Source: Bacillota bacterium (GTDB taxonomy: Bacteria; Bacillota; Clostridia; Lachnospirales; CAG-274). Taken from it: DNA of 64,000 nt. The notes under the pieces are model-generated. The model had not been told where the DNA came from. It did not search any database and was given only the letters and a program-made list of their open reading frames with translations. Position 1 is the stretch's first letter; each line of letters starts with the position of its first letter. The stretch spans positions 1-64,000 of the forward strand of contig JAFUAF010000058.1 in the NCBI GenBank assembly GCA_017460805.1, written 5' to 3'. Position numbers and translations under genes: made by a program. Positions 26,447 through 33,446 of the stretch are shown piece after piece.

Positions 26447-26956
26447 ATGAATGCCCTGCAAAAATATTTCAATTACCGTCAGGCGCTTATCGACCAGTAT
26501 GTCAAGGGTGATATGACAAAAAGAGAATATCTGGACAAAAATCTCGATGCGGTGCTTTCGCTGAATATAAAGCCGTTTAAAAACATAGATACCGTAGATA
26601 AGGCGCTTTTTAACTATCAGTACTATAACGCCATGGCAAAGGACTGTAAAATGTGCGCCTACGGCGATTACGAGTATCAGTTTGACGAGCAGATGAACTA
26701 TTACTACTCCTGCAAGGATAAGGCCACGCTGAAAGTACTTGAACTTCTGGACTACAGAGGTGTTACCGCCTATCACATCTCCGTGCGCAGCAAAGAGCTT
26801 AAAGACAAGCTTTTTGAGATAGTTTTAAAGGAATATAACAACACTATCCTCCACTCCACAAGCGAACTGATAAAAAAACGCCTCACGGACGAGGGCGTGT
26901 TTGAAAACGGCACAAAAAAGTCACTTATAGATTATTATATAAACCATAGGTATTAA
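26447..26956 (+). CDS. conserved hypothetical protein
   Basis: A 169-aa soluble protein I do not recognise with confidence; a DUF6648-type Clostridia family is a guess. It is Tyr-, Lys- and Asp-rich and mostly helical, with a short Cys pair (DCKMCAYGDYEYQFDE) and a distinct Cys at YYYSCKDKATLK. There is no signal peptide or membrane segment. The start at 26447 (MNALQKYF) is preferred to 26399, which lies within the promoter. The next gene, relQ, has its own promoter. Confidence 0.65.
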   Translation: MNALQKYFNYRQALIDQYVKGDMTKREYLDKNLDAVLSLNIKPFKNIDTVDKALFNYQYYNAMAKDCKMCAYGDYEYQFDEQMNYYYSCKDKATLKVLELLDYRGVTAYHISVRSKELKDKLFEIVLKEYNNTILHSTSELIKKRLTDEGVFENGTKKSLIDYYINHRY

Positions 26957-27052
26957 ATAAAACGCACCCGCAAAAAAATCTCCCCTGCCTGCACGTTTCG
27001 GCAAATTTTGTGTCCGAAATATGGTAAAATTCAATAAACTTTATATATACCA

Positions 27053-27081
27053 TTGTAAAATTGACAAAAATATGTTATACT
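27053..27081 (+). promoter_or_regulatory. promoter of the relQ-like operon
   Basis: -35 TTGTAA (27053-27058), 17-nt spacer and -10 TATACT (27076-27081). The nearer TTGACA at 27061 is only 9 nt from the -10 and cannot serve as its -35. Confidence 0.5.
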
Positions 27082-27103
27082 AAAAAAAATTGGGGGCATT
27101 TTT

Positions 27104-27910
27104 ATGGGAATTATAAACTGGAACAAAGAACTGCTGCCATACGAGCAGGCAGTTGACGAGATAGTATTAAAACTGAAAAACATACAGCGCGAATTCAAGC
27201 GTGCGCAGCAGCACTCACCCATCGAGCAGGTGGAGGGGCGCGTCAAAAGCATCGCCAGCATAATGACAAAGGCAAACAGCCGCAATATCCCGATAGACAA
27301 GTCACTTGAAATGCTTGAGGATATAGCGGGCATACGCATTATCTGCCGTTTTGTCGAGGATATAGAGAAGGTAGCGGCGATAATACGCTCACGCGCGGAC
27401 TACGACATGAAAGTGATACAGGAAGAGGACTATGTGACCAACACCAAAGACAGCGGCTACCGCAGCTATCACATGACAGTCGAGTACAAGACCATGTATG
27501 AAAATGAAGTGCGCATTTTAAAATGCGAATTGCAGATACGCACCCTTGCCATGAATTTTTGGGCGACGATAGAACATTCTCTGCGCTACAAATACGACGG
27601 ACATCTTCCCGCCGAATTGCAGGAGCGCCTGCGCAACTGTGCCGAAGCCGCTTTCCGTCTGGACACCGAGATGACGACTATCCGCGGCGAACTTTTACAG
27701 GCGCAGAAAACACAGCAGACACAGGACTTTCTTGTAAACGAGATAGTCAAAAACATACATAATCTCTATGCCTACGGAAAAGTTGAGCACATGAACGACT
27801 TTAACAAACAGTTTATGGAGATTTTCCAGGAGGGCAATGTGGATAAGCTGTCCGAGTTCAACCAAAAACTGGAGACTATGGCGGAAATATACAATGTGAG
27901 GTATGTCTGA
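27104..27910 (+). CDS. small alarmone synthetase, RelQ/YjbM type
   Basis: A 268-aa GTP pyrophosphokinase that makes (p)ppGpp from ATP and GDP/GTP. It contains a single RelA/SpoT synthetase domain: IAGIRIICRFVEDIEKV, the conserved KDSGYRSYHMTVEY, and the catalytic ELQIRTLAMNFWATIEHSL. There is no HD hydrolase, TGS or ACT domain. The C-terminal helical tail (about 190-268) is longer than in compact RelQ proteins. Start ATG 27104 follows GGGGG. It overlaps or abuts the metallophosphoesterase gene, suggesting co-expression. Confidence 0.9.
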   Translation: MGIINWNKELLPYEQAVDEIVLKLKNIQREFKRAQQHSPIEQVEGRVKSIASIMTKANSRNIPIDKSLEMLEDIAGIRIICRFVEDIEKVAAIIRSRADYDMKVIQEEDYVTNTKDSGYRSYHMTVEYKTMYENEVRILKCELQIRTLAMNFWATIEHSLRYKYDGHLPAELQERLRNCAEAAFRLDTEMTTIRGELLQAQKTQQTQDFLVNEIVKNIHNLYAYGKVEHMNDFNKQFMEIFQEGNVDKLSEFNQKLETMAEIYNVRYV

Positions 27911-27911
27911 T

Positions 27912-28604
27912 ATGGCAATTTTTGCACTTGCAGACCTGCATTTGAGTTTTTTTAAGCATAAGCCGATGGATATTTTCGGTGACAACTGGAATGATCATCC
28001 TTTAAAGATACGCAAAAACTGGAACGAAAGCGTGTCCGAAAACGACACGGTTCTTGTGGCGGGAGACATTTCGTGGGCGCAGAACATGACCGAGTTTGAG
28101 CCTGATTTTGAATTTATCCGTACTCTGCCCGGCAAAAAGCTTTTTGTCAGCGGCAACCACGACTATTGGTGGACTTCGGTGCAAAAACTCAACGCAATGG
28201 ACGAGAATATGTTTTTTATAAGAACAAATTTTTATCCCTTGGGAGAATATGCCGTCTGCGGTACGCGCGGCTGGCTCTGTCCAAACGACACCATGTACGA
28301 CCCCGCCGATGAAAAAATTTTCAGGCGCGAGTGCATAAGGCTTGAAATGTCGTTGGAGTCCGCAAAAAAGGCAGGCTTTGAAAAATTTATAGTTATGCTG
28401 CACTACCCGCCCGCAAACGACAAGGGCGAACATTCGGCTTTTATGGATATAATAGAAAAATACGGTGCAGACACCGTTGTGTACGGGCATCTGCACAGCG
28501 CTTATGCGCACAAAACAGGCATACAGGGCAATATAAACGGCGTAAACTACTATCTGACATCAAGCGATTATCTGAATTTCAGACCGCTTAAAATAAATAT
28601 TTAA
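27912..28604 (+). CDS. metallophosphoesterase
   Basis: A 230-aa calcineurin-like phosphoesterase. Metal-binding motifs are intact: ADLHL (DxH), VLVAGDISW (GD), VSGNHDYWW (GNHD), MLHYPP (H) and VYGHLHSAY (GHxH). The start at 27912 fits the GTGAGG ribosome site better than 27903, which is only 1 nt from it. It follows the alarmone synthetase directly, so a role in nucleotide signalling is possible but unproven. Confidence 0.88.
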   Translation: MAIFALADLHLSFFKHKPMDIFGDNWNDHPLKIRKNWNESVSENDTVLVAGDISWAQNMTEFEPDFEFIRTLPGKKLFVSGNHDYWWTSVQKLNAMDENMFFIRTNFYPLGEYAVCGTRGWLCPNDTMYDPADEKIFRRECIRLEMSLESAKKAGFEKFIVMLHYPPANDKGEHSAFMDIIEKYGADTVVYGHLHSAYAHKTGIQGNINGVNYYLTSSDYLNFRPLKINI

Positions 28605-28618
28605 TAAGGAGAAATACA

Positions 28619-29137
28619 ATGGCAAATCCTATAGTTACAATTAAAATGGAAAACGGCGACATCATCAAGGCGGAGCTTTACCCCGAAATTGCGCCAAACA
28701 CGGTAAACAATTTTATAAGCCTTATAAACAAGGGCTTTTACAACGGCCTTATCTTCCACAGAATTATTAAGGGCTTTATGATACAGGGCGGCTGCCCGCA
28801 GGGACGAGGCACGGGCGGTCCCGGCTACGGCATCAAAGGCGAGTTTGCACAAAACGGCTTTAAAAACGACTTAAAGCACACCGCGGGCGTACTTTCCATG
28901 GCACGTTCCATGATGCCGAATTCCGCAGGCTCTCAGTTCTTTATCATGCACAAGGATGCTCCCCACCTTGACGGCGCTTACGCAGCTTTCGGCAAGGTTA
29001 TAGAGGGCATGGATGTTGTGGATAAGCTTGCAAGCGTACCTACGGGCATGATGGACAGACCTGTCGAAGACCAGGTGATGGACGATGTAACGGTAGAAAC
29101 TTTCGGCGTTGACTATCCCGAACCCGAAAAAGCATAA
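28619..29137 (+). CDS. peptidyl-prolyl cis-trans isomerase, cyclophilin type
   Basis: A 172-aa cytoplasmic cyclophilin that speeds proline isomerisation during folding. Key active-site stretches are present: GLIFHRIIKGFMIQGG (catalytic Arg and Phe), AGVLSMAR, NSAGSQFFI and HLDGAYAAFGKVIEGM. There is no signal peptide, unlike the second cyclophilin at 44761. It is the last gene of the relQ-phosphoesterase unit, and a strong terminator follows. Confidence 0.93.
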   Translation: MANPIVTIKMENGDIIKAELYPEIAPNTVNNFISLINKGFYNGLIFHRIIKGFMIQGGCPQGRGTGGPGYGIKGEFAQNGFKNDLKHTAGVLSMARSMMPNSAGSQFFIMHKDAPHLDGAYAAFGKVIEGMDVVDKLASVPTGMMDRPVEDQVMDDVTVETFGVDYPEPEKA

Positions 29138-29143
29138 TACCTC

Positions 29144-29168
29144 AAAAGGAGCCAAAACGGCTCCTTTT
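29144..29168. terminator. bidirectional terminator
   Basis: A 10-bp perfect stem (AAAAGGAGCC / GGCTCCTTTT) with a 5-nt loop and a T run separates the convergent cyclophilin and dacF genes. Confidence 0.88.
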
Positions 29169-29169
29169 T

Positions 29170-30321
29170 TTATCCCTTGACCCAAAGTTTGAATATGTCT
29201 TCAAGGTTTTTGCCGAAACCGCTTTTTTCAACGGCTTTTTCGGCCACAAGGTCACAATGCGCGACTTCTTTTCCGTCGCAGGTATATATCATCTCGCCAA
29301 GCACATCCCCCGCGTTTATCGGCGCGGGTATTTTTTCGGGCAAAGTTGTCGTATACTCCAGTCTTTTATTCCCCTTTGCCGCAAGATAGCTTGCGCGGTT
29401 TGCGGCGACTGCGTTTACGCTGTCCTCCTCGCCGCCGAGTACGGGCACGCTTGAAATTATTTTGCCCGCAGGCTCGCCATGCAAAAGCATATAATTCGCA
29501 TAGCCGAAGTCCAGCAGTTTCATTACCTCGCGGAAACGCTGTTTCGGGTCGGGGCACGCCATAACAACTGCGATAAGTTCCATATCGTCACGCTTTGCCG
29601 TGCCCGAAAGGCAGTATTTGGCATTGCCCGTAGAACCCGTTTTCAGACCCGTTGCGCCGCTGTACCACTTTATCAGCCTGTTTGTATTGGTAAGACCGAA
29701 CTCGCTCTCGCCCTTGGCAGTGGTATGGGTTATCGTGTCCTGCCATTTGGTGGTGTATTCGGTTATCTGCGGGTATTTTGTGATAAGCTCGCGGCTCATA
29801 AGGGCGATATCCCGCGCACTTGTCAGATGCCCCGCCTCGTCCAGTCCGCAGGCATTTTTAAAAGTCGTGTTCTTCATGCCCAGACTTTCGGCGCGCTCGT
29901 TCATCATTCCGACAAAAGCCGATTCGCTGCCCGCGATGTATTCCGCCATTGCGACCGCCGCATCATTCGCCGAGGCTATGGCAATGGATTTTGTCAGTAC
30001 CGCCGCCGTCTGCTTCTCCCCCGCTTCAAGAAATATCTGCGAGCCGCCCATGCTTGCCGCGTGCTCCGACACCGTCACCTCGTCGTCCCATTTTATCTTC
30101 CCCTGTGCCTCGCTGTCGTAGATGAGCAAAAGCGTCATTACCTTGGTTACACTTGCGGGCGGCAGGGGCGCATCCGCATTTTTCTCCGCCAGCACCGCTC
30201 CCGTCGATGCCTCCATCAGTATCGCCGCGCTGCCTTCCACCTCGGGCACTTCCGCCGCCGATACGGTATTTATCAGCACCGCAGATACCATAAAGGCGGC
30301 AATAAAATTTTTTATCTTCAT
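29170..30321 (-). CDS. D-alanyl-D-alanine carboxypeptidase, DacF type
   Basis: A 383-aa low-molecular-weight penicillin-binding protein (peptidase S11) that trims the terminal D-Ala from peptidoglycan stem peptides. It has an N-terminal signal peptide (MKIKNFIAAFMVSAVLINTV, cleaved near SAA-E), the SxxK motif SVTK (57-60), SAN in IASANDAAV, and KTG in GLKTGSTG. A C-terminal beta domain follows (about 270-383). Start ATG 30321 has GGAGG upstream; the ATG at 30342 overlaps that site. No spore gene is adjacent, so it may serve vegetative wall maturation. Confidence 0.92.
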   Translation of the reverse strand: MKIKNFIAAFMVSAVLINTVSAAEVPEVEGSAAILMEASTGAVLAEKNADAPLPPASVTKVMTLLLIYDSEAQGKIKWDDEVTVSEHAASMGGSQIFLEAGEKQTAAVLTKSIAIASANDAAVAMAEYIAGSESAFVGMMNERAESLGMKNTTFKNACGLDEAGHLTSARDIALMSRELITKYPQITEYTTKWQDTITHTTAKGESEFGLTNTNRLIKWYSGATGLKTGSTGNAKYCLSGTAKRDDMELIAVVMACPDPKQRFREVMKLLDFGYANYMLLHGEPAGKIISSVPVLGGEEDSVNAVAANRASYLAAKGNKRLEYTTTLPEKIPAPINAGDVLGEMIYTCDGKEVAHCDLVAEKAVEKSGFGKNLEDIFKLWVKG

Positions 30322-30418
30322 ATTTTTACCTCCGAAAAACATATACTTTACTCCACAATTTATAGTATGTTTTCAACAGGTCAAAATATGTATTTTCAAG
30401 TATGTAAAATTAAGGAAT

Positions 30419-30448
30419 AAAAAAACCGCAGCTTTTACACTGCGGCTT
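30419..30448 (-). terminator. terminator after the SBP lipoprotein gene
   Basis: Perfect stem CCGCAG/CTGCGG (30426-30431 and 30440-30445), continued by an A-run on the plus strand that is a T-run in the minus transcript. Confidence 0.75.
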
Positions 30449-30456
30449 GACATGCT

Positions 30457-31509
30457 TTATTGAATATAGTAAAAATCAGCACCCGGCATAGCAGAAACAG
30501 CATCGCCGTTGGCATTCAGAAACGCCTCGACCGCCTGCTGCATATCCTCGCCCTCGGTAAAAGTGAAGTTGCAGTTTTTCATACTGGAGATAGCTTCGCT
30601 CTTATCCGGCACTATGTTGAACCTGCTTGAATAATCCAGTGTTTTGGTGACACCGTAAATAACGGTATTTACGGACTGTCTGAAATCATCAAGAATATAT
30701 ATCATGCTGTCCCCGTTGCTTTCCACAAAATCCTTTCTTGCAACAAGCACGCTTGACACAATATCGCTGCCGTCAACATCCGACCACAATTCCCCAACAT
30801 CGGGGCCCAGCTCTATGCTGTCGTTTTTAAACTTGGCGCGTGTGATATACGGTTCGGGAGAGATGGCGATCTGTATGGAGGAGTTGGCAAGCCCCGCCTG
30901 CAAAGCCTCGCTGTCGCCAACACTTGCCGTAAGAGCGCCCGCTTTTTCAAGCACCTTTTTGGCTACCGAAGCGGAAAGCGAACCGTCATCCGCAAAAGTG
31001 ACCGTCTTGCCATTAAGATCTGCCTTTTCCCTTACTTCGCCCGTAAGATCCGCAATATAGATATTGTTGTAGGTATTTGTAGCCAGCAAAACCACATTGC
31101 CGTCTTTATTATACATTTTTACAGCCGTATCAAGAGGAAGTATAGCCACATCCGCCTCTCCGCTTTCAAGCACGGCGGCCGTTTCCTCCACCGTGGGCTT
31201 TACCGTAAGTTCATACTTTTCGTGGTTTTTATCCTTTTCGCCCCAACCCATTATGGGCGCAAAACCGATACCCGTGCAGTCGCCGGTAACAGCGGCTTTT
31301 ACATTTATACGTGCCGCCTCATCGGGCTTTTGAAGAGTATCGTCCTCATTGTCATCGGGGTCTTCTTTATTTTCATCACTTAAAACTATTTCGTTAATGC
31401 TGCTGCTTTCTTCGGGCGCCTGTACCTCGGGCTCAGGCTTATTCTTGCCGCAGGCCGCAGCAAGCATGGCTATCGCAAGAAGCGCAGGCAAAATTTTTCT
31501 TCTAAGCAT
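30457..31509 (-). CDS. orphan substrate-binding lipoprotein
   Basis: A 350-aa lipoprotein: signal peptide MLRRKILPALLAIAMLAAACG with lipobox AAAC. A low-complexity acidic linker (about 25-65) is followed by a two-lobed binding fold of the NMT1/SsuA-like type (IGFAPIMGWGEK, EADVAILPLDTAVKM, KTVTFADDGSLSASVA). It would bind a small ligand outside the membrane. No permease or ATPase gene is adjacent, so it either uses a transporter encoded elsewhere or has a sensory role. It has its own promoter. Confidence 0.82.
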   Translation of the reverse strand: MLRRKILPALLAIAMLAAACGKNKPEPEVQAPEESSSINEIVLSDENKEDPDDNEDDTLQKPDEAARINVKAAVTGDCTGIGFAPIMGWGEKDKNHEKYELTVKPTVEETAAVLESGEADVAILPLDTAVKMYNKDGNVVLLATNTYNNIYIADLTGEVREKADLNGKTVTFADDGSLSASVAKKVLEKAGALTASVGDSEALQAGLANSSIQIAISPEPYITRAKFKNDSIELGPDVGELWSDVDGSDIVSSVLVARKDFVESNGDSMIYILDDFRQSVNTVIYGVTKTLDYSSRFNIVPDKSEAISSMKNCNFTFTEGEDMQQAVEAFLNANGDAVSAMPGADFYYIQ

Positions 31510-31548
31510 TTGTTGTACTTCCTTTCCGTACCCTTAATTCCAATTTAT

Positions 31549-31577
31549 ATTTTATCCTATCAAACGCTTTTTGTCAA
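31549..31577 (-). promoter_or_regulatory. promoter of the SBP lipoprotein gene
   Basis: On the minus strand: TTGACA (31572-31577), 17-nt spacer, TAAAAT (31549-31554), about 40 nt ahead of the ATG at 31509. Confidence 0.7.
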
Positions 31578-31637
31578 TGAAAGTTGGTGTTTTTTATATA
31601 ATTGTTCGTTTTTCTTAATAATTTTATACATTTTTTA

Positions 31638-31666
31638 TTGAACAACGGGCAAAAAAAGGGTATAAT
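31638..31666 (+). promoter_or_regulatory. upp promoter
   Basis: -35 TTGAAC (31638-31643), 17-nt spacer, -10 TATAAT (31661-31666). No PyrR-type attenuator is visible in the roughly 40-nt leader. Confidence 0.7.
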
Positions 31667-31710
31667 AACAGCAGTGAGAGGATGTAAATGCAAAGAAAGA
31701 AGGTATACTT

Positions 31711-32340
31711 ATGGAAAATGTAACCATACTCGATCACCCGCTTATCAAACACAAAATATCCATGCTGCGCGACAAAAACACAGGCACGATGTTCTTCCGC
31801 ATACTGGTGGAAGAAATTTCCATGCTTATGGGCTATGAGGCTCTGCGCGATCTGCCGACCGAACTTGTAGAGATCGAGACACCCATAACATCGGCAAAAG
31901 TGCCCATGATCTCGGGCAAAAAACCCGCAGTTGTACCTATCCTGCGCGCAGGTCTCGGTATGGTAAGCGGCATAACAGCCCTTATCCCCACCGCAAAGAT
32001 CGGACATATAGGTCTTTACCGCGACGAGGTAACACACGAGCCGCACGAATATTTCTGCAAACTGCCCGATAAAATAAACAAAAGACTTGTTATCGTACCC
32101 GACCCCATGCTTGCAACGGGCGGTTCGGCCATACAGGCCGTCACATTTTTGAAAGAACGCGGCTGCAAACATATAAAATTCATGTGCATACTTGCCGCTC
32201 CCGAGGGACTTAAAGCCCTTTCCGAAGCACACCCCGATATTGAGATATATGTCGGATGCGTGGACGAAAGACTTAACGACGATGCTTATATCGTACCGGG
32301 TCTCGGTGATGCGGGCGACAGAATTTTCGGCACAAAATAA
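31711..32340 (+). CDS. upp: uracil phosphoribosyltransferase
   Basis: A 209-aa pyrimidine salvage enzyme that makes UMP from uracil and PRPP. Family landmarks are the N-terminal [18 protein letters not shown], the LRAGLGMV loop, the PRPP-binding [12 protein letters not shown], and the C-terminal uracil-binding [14 protein letters not shown]. Length is exactly that of bacterial Upp. It is monocistronic with its own promoter and terminator. Confidence 0.97.
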   Translation: MENVTILDHPLIKHKISMLRDKNTGTMFFRILVEEISMLMGYEALRDLPTELVEIETPITSAKVPMISGKKPAVVPILRAGLGMVSGITALIPTAKIGHIGLYRDEVTHEPHEYFCKLPDKINKRLVIVPDPMLATGGSAIQAVTFLKERGCKHIKFMCILAAPEGLKALSEAHPDIEIYVGCVDERLNDDAYIVPGLGDAGDRIFGTK

Positions 32341-32349
32341 AAAACAACG

Positions 32350-32392
32350 GGAGCTGTGAAGAAATAAAAATCATTCTTCACAGCTCCTGTTT
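32350..32392. terminator. terminator after upp
   Basis: A 13-bp perfect stem (32350-32362 with 32375-32387) followed by TGTTTTTAT on the plus strand. Confidence 0.88.
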
Positions 32393-32423
32393 TTATACAA
32401 TAATTCAGCCTGCACAGCCGCTT

Positions 32424-33038
32424 TCATCCCTTTTCTATCGAATCATGGATTATGCGTCTTAAATACTGATAATCGGAGTAAGGGCCGTCGGAAGCTTTTA
32501 CAAGCGAGTCCCTGACATATTCGGCATTATCCCGAAGCAGGGCTTTATTCATTTTAAAGCCGTTGTACTCCGCAAACTGGGTCGCAAAAGTGATTATCGT
32601 CCTTGTATTGCCCTCACGGAACGGGTGTACCTGCCAGAGTGCGGCAAGCAGTACGGAAAATATCGAAGCGGTCTCGTCAATGCTGAGTTCCTGCCATTTT
32701 ACGCTGTTAAGGTCATCTATGGCCTTATTGGCATCATTTTCTATACAGCCCGGTATGGAATAGCGCACGGTATCGCCGCCAAGCACCCTTTCGCCCTTTA
32801 CTATGGGCACAACACGCTCCTTGCCCGCCCACTCGTAAATATCGCCGAAAATATACTTGTGTATCGCCTTTAAACGGGCATAATCAAAAAGACCGCCCGA
32901 AATTTCCTTATCTATATCCAGCAGTCTTATACATGTTATATCGCCCTCGGCCTTATTAAGTTCTTCCTCATTTTTAATGCCGAGCCTGTTTTTCAGAACT
33001 TCGGCATCATCATACATATAAACATCTTTCATATACAA
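32424..33038 (-). CDS. Fic domain protein (probable AMPylating toxin)
   Basis: A 204-aa Fic-family protein, expected to transfer AMP from ATP onto a target hydroxyl. The catalytic motif HPFREGNTRT (138-147) matches HPFx(D/E)GNxR exactly, and the flap region FGDIYEWAGKERVV is present. There is no helix-turn-helix or N-terminal inhibitory helix in this protein. The 65-aa gene immediately upstream (5-nt gap) resembles the VbhA antitoxin, so this looks like a class I Fic toxin-antitoxin pair. Alternative start: 33032. Confidence 0.9.
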   Translation of the reverse strand: MYMKDVYMYDDAEVLKNRLGIKNEEELNKAEGDITCIRLLDIDKEISGGLFDYARLKAIHKYIFGDIYEWAGKERVVPIVKGERVLGGDTVRYSIPGCIENDANKAIDDLNSVKWQELSIDETASIFSVLLAALWQVHPFREGNTRTIITFATQFAEYNGFKMNKALLRDNAEYVRDSLVKASDGPYSDYQYLRRIIHDSIEKG

Positions 33039-33043
33039 TTCTT

Positions 33044-33241
33044 TCAGACAGCCTTATACCTTGCAATAGTCCTTTTTAAAACTTCCGCTATCTCCATCTC
33101 GCCCATGATATATCGGTTTATAAGATTTTTTGTGGCCTCTGTCGGCTCTGCCGCATCAAGTGTGGACAGCGCAAGTGCATCATTTACTATTTTTTCTCTT
33201 TCCACCTTAGTGGTTTCCGCAATGGAATATTTTCTGTTCAA
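33044..33241 (-). CDS. VbhA-like antitoxin
   Basis: A 65-aa all-helical protein with the VbhA layout: a first helix ending in VNDALALSTLDAAEP, then ATKNLINRYIMGEMEIAEV and LKRTIARYK. By recalled alignment to VbhA, the inhibitory (S/T)xxxE(G/N) helix is here changed, with Asp-Ala in place of Glu-Gly and Leu where Ser is expected. It precedes the Fic gene by 5 nt, so the two should be co-translated. The promoter upstream has two 10-bp direct repeats that could bind the complex. Confidence 0.78.
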   Translation of the reverse strand: MNRKYSIAETTKVEREKIVNDALALSTLDAAEPTEATKNLINRYIMGEMEIAEVLKRTIARYKAV

Positions 33242-33273
33242 GAATATTACCCCGATCCTTTAAATTTTTCATA

Positions 33274-33329
33274 AATTAAGTATATCACACTTTTCATCAT
33301 ATTACAAATTAAATTTATGTTACAAATTA
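33274..33329 (-). promoter_or_regulatory. promoter and direct repeats of the VbhA-Fic operon
   Basis: On the minus strand: TTGTAA, 17-nt spacer, TATACT (about 33276-33308). The repeat TAATTTGTAA occurs twice, at 33320-33329 and 33302-33311, 18 nt apart; the inner copy overlaps the -35. It is a candidate operator for autoregulation of the pair. Confidence 0.5.
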
Positions 33330-33353
33330 TTCACGCTTTTTTACAATATTGTC

Positions 33354-33382
33354 TTGTAATTTTTGTTAAAATATTGTATAAT
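33354..33382 (+). promoter_or_regulatory. promoter of the 33447 gene
   Basis: -35 TTGTAA (33354-33359), 17-nt spacer, -10 TATAAT (33377-33382). The start codon at 33447 has GAGGTGAGC upstream. Confidence 0.6.
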
Positions 33383-33446
33383 AAATGTAATTATTATGAA
33401 CTAATACGGCAATAATGCCAAATATATTATTAGAGGTGAGCGGAGC

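Noticed and set aside
27061..27081. TTGACA as the -35 box of the relQ promoter
   Set aside because: It is only 9 nt from the TATACT -10; TTGTAA at 27053 has the right 17-nt spacing.
27104..27910. Toxic small alarmone synthetase (toxSAS) with antitoxin
   Set aside because: The adjacent gene is an ordinary metallophosphoesterase and the operon includes a cyclophilin; nothing suggests a toxin-antitoxin pair.
29479..30420. 313-codon open frame opposite dacF
   Set aside because: It mirrors a gene with all three PBP motifs, and its composition (Arg/Cys/His-rich) is typical of an antisense shadow.
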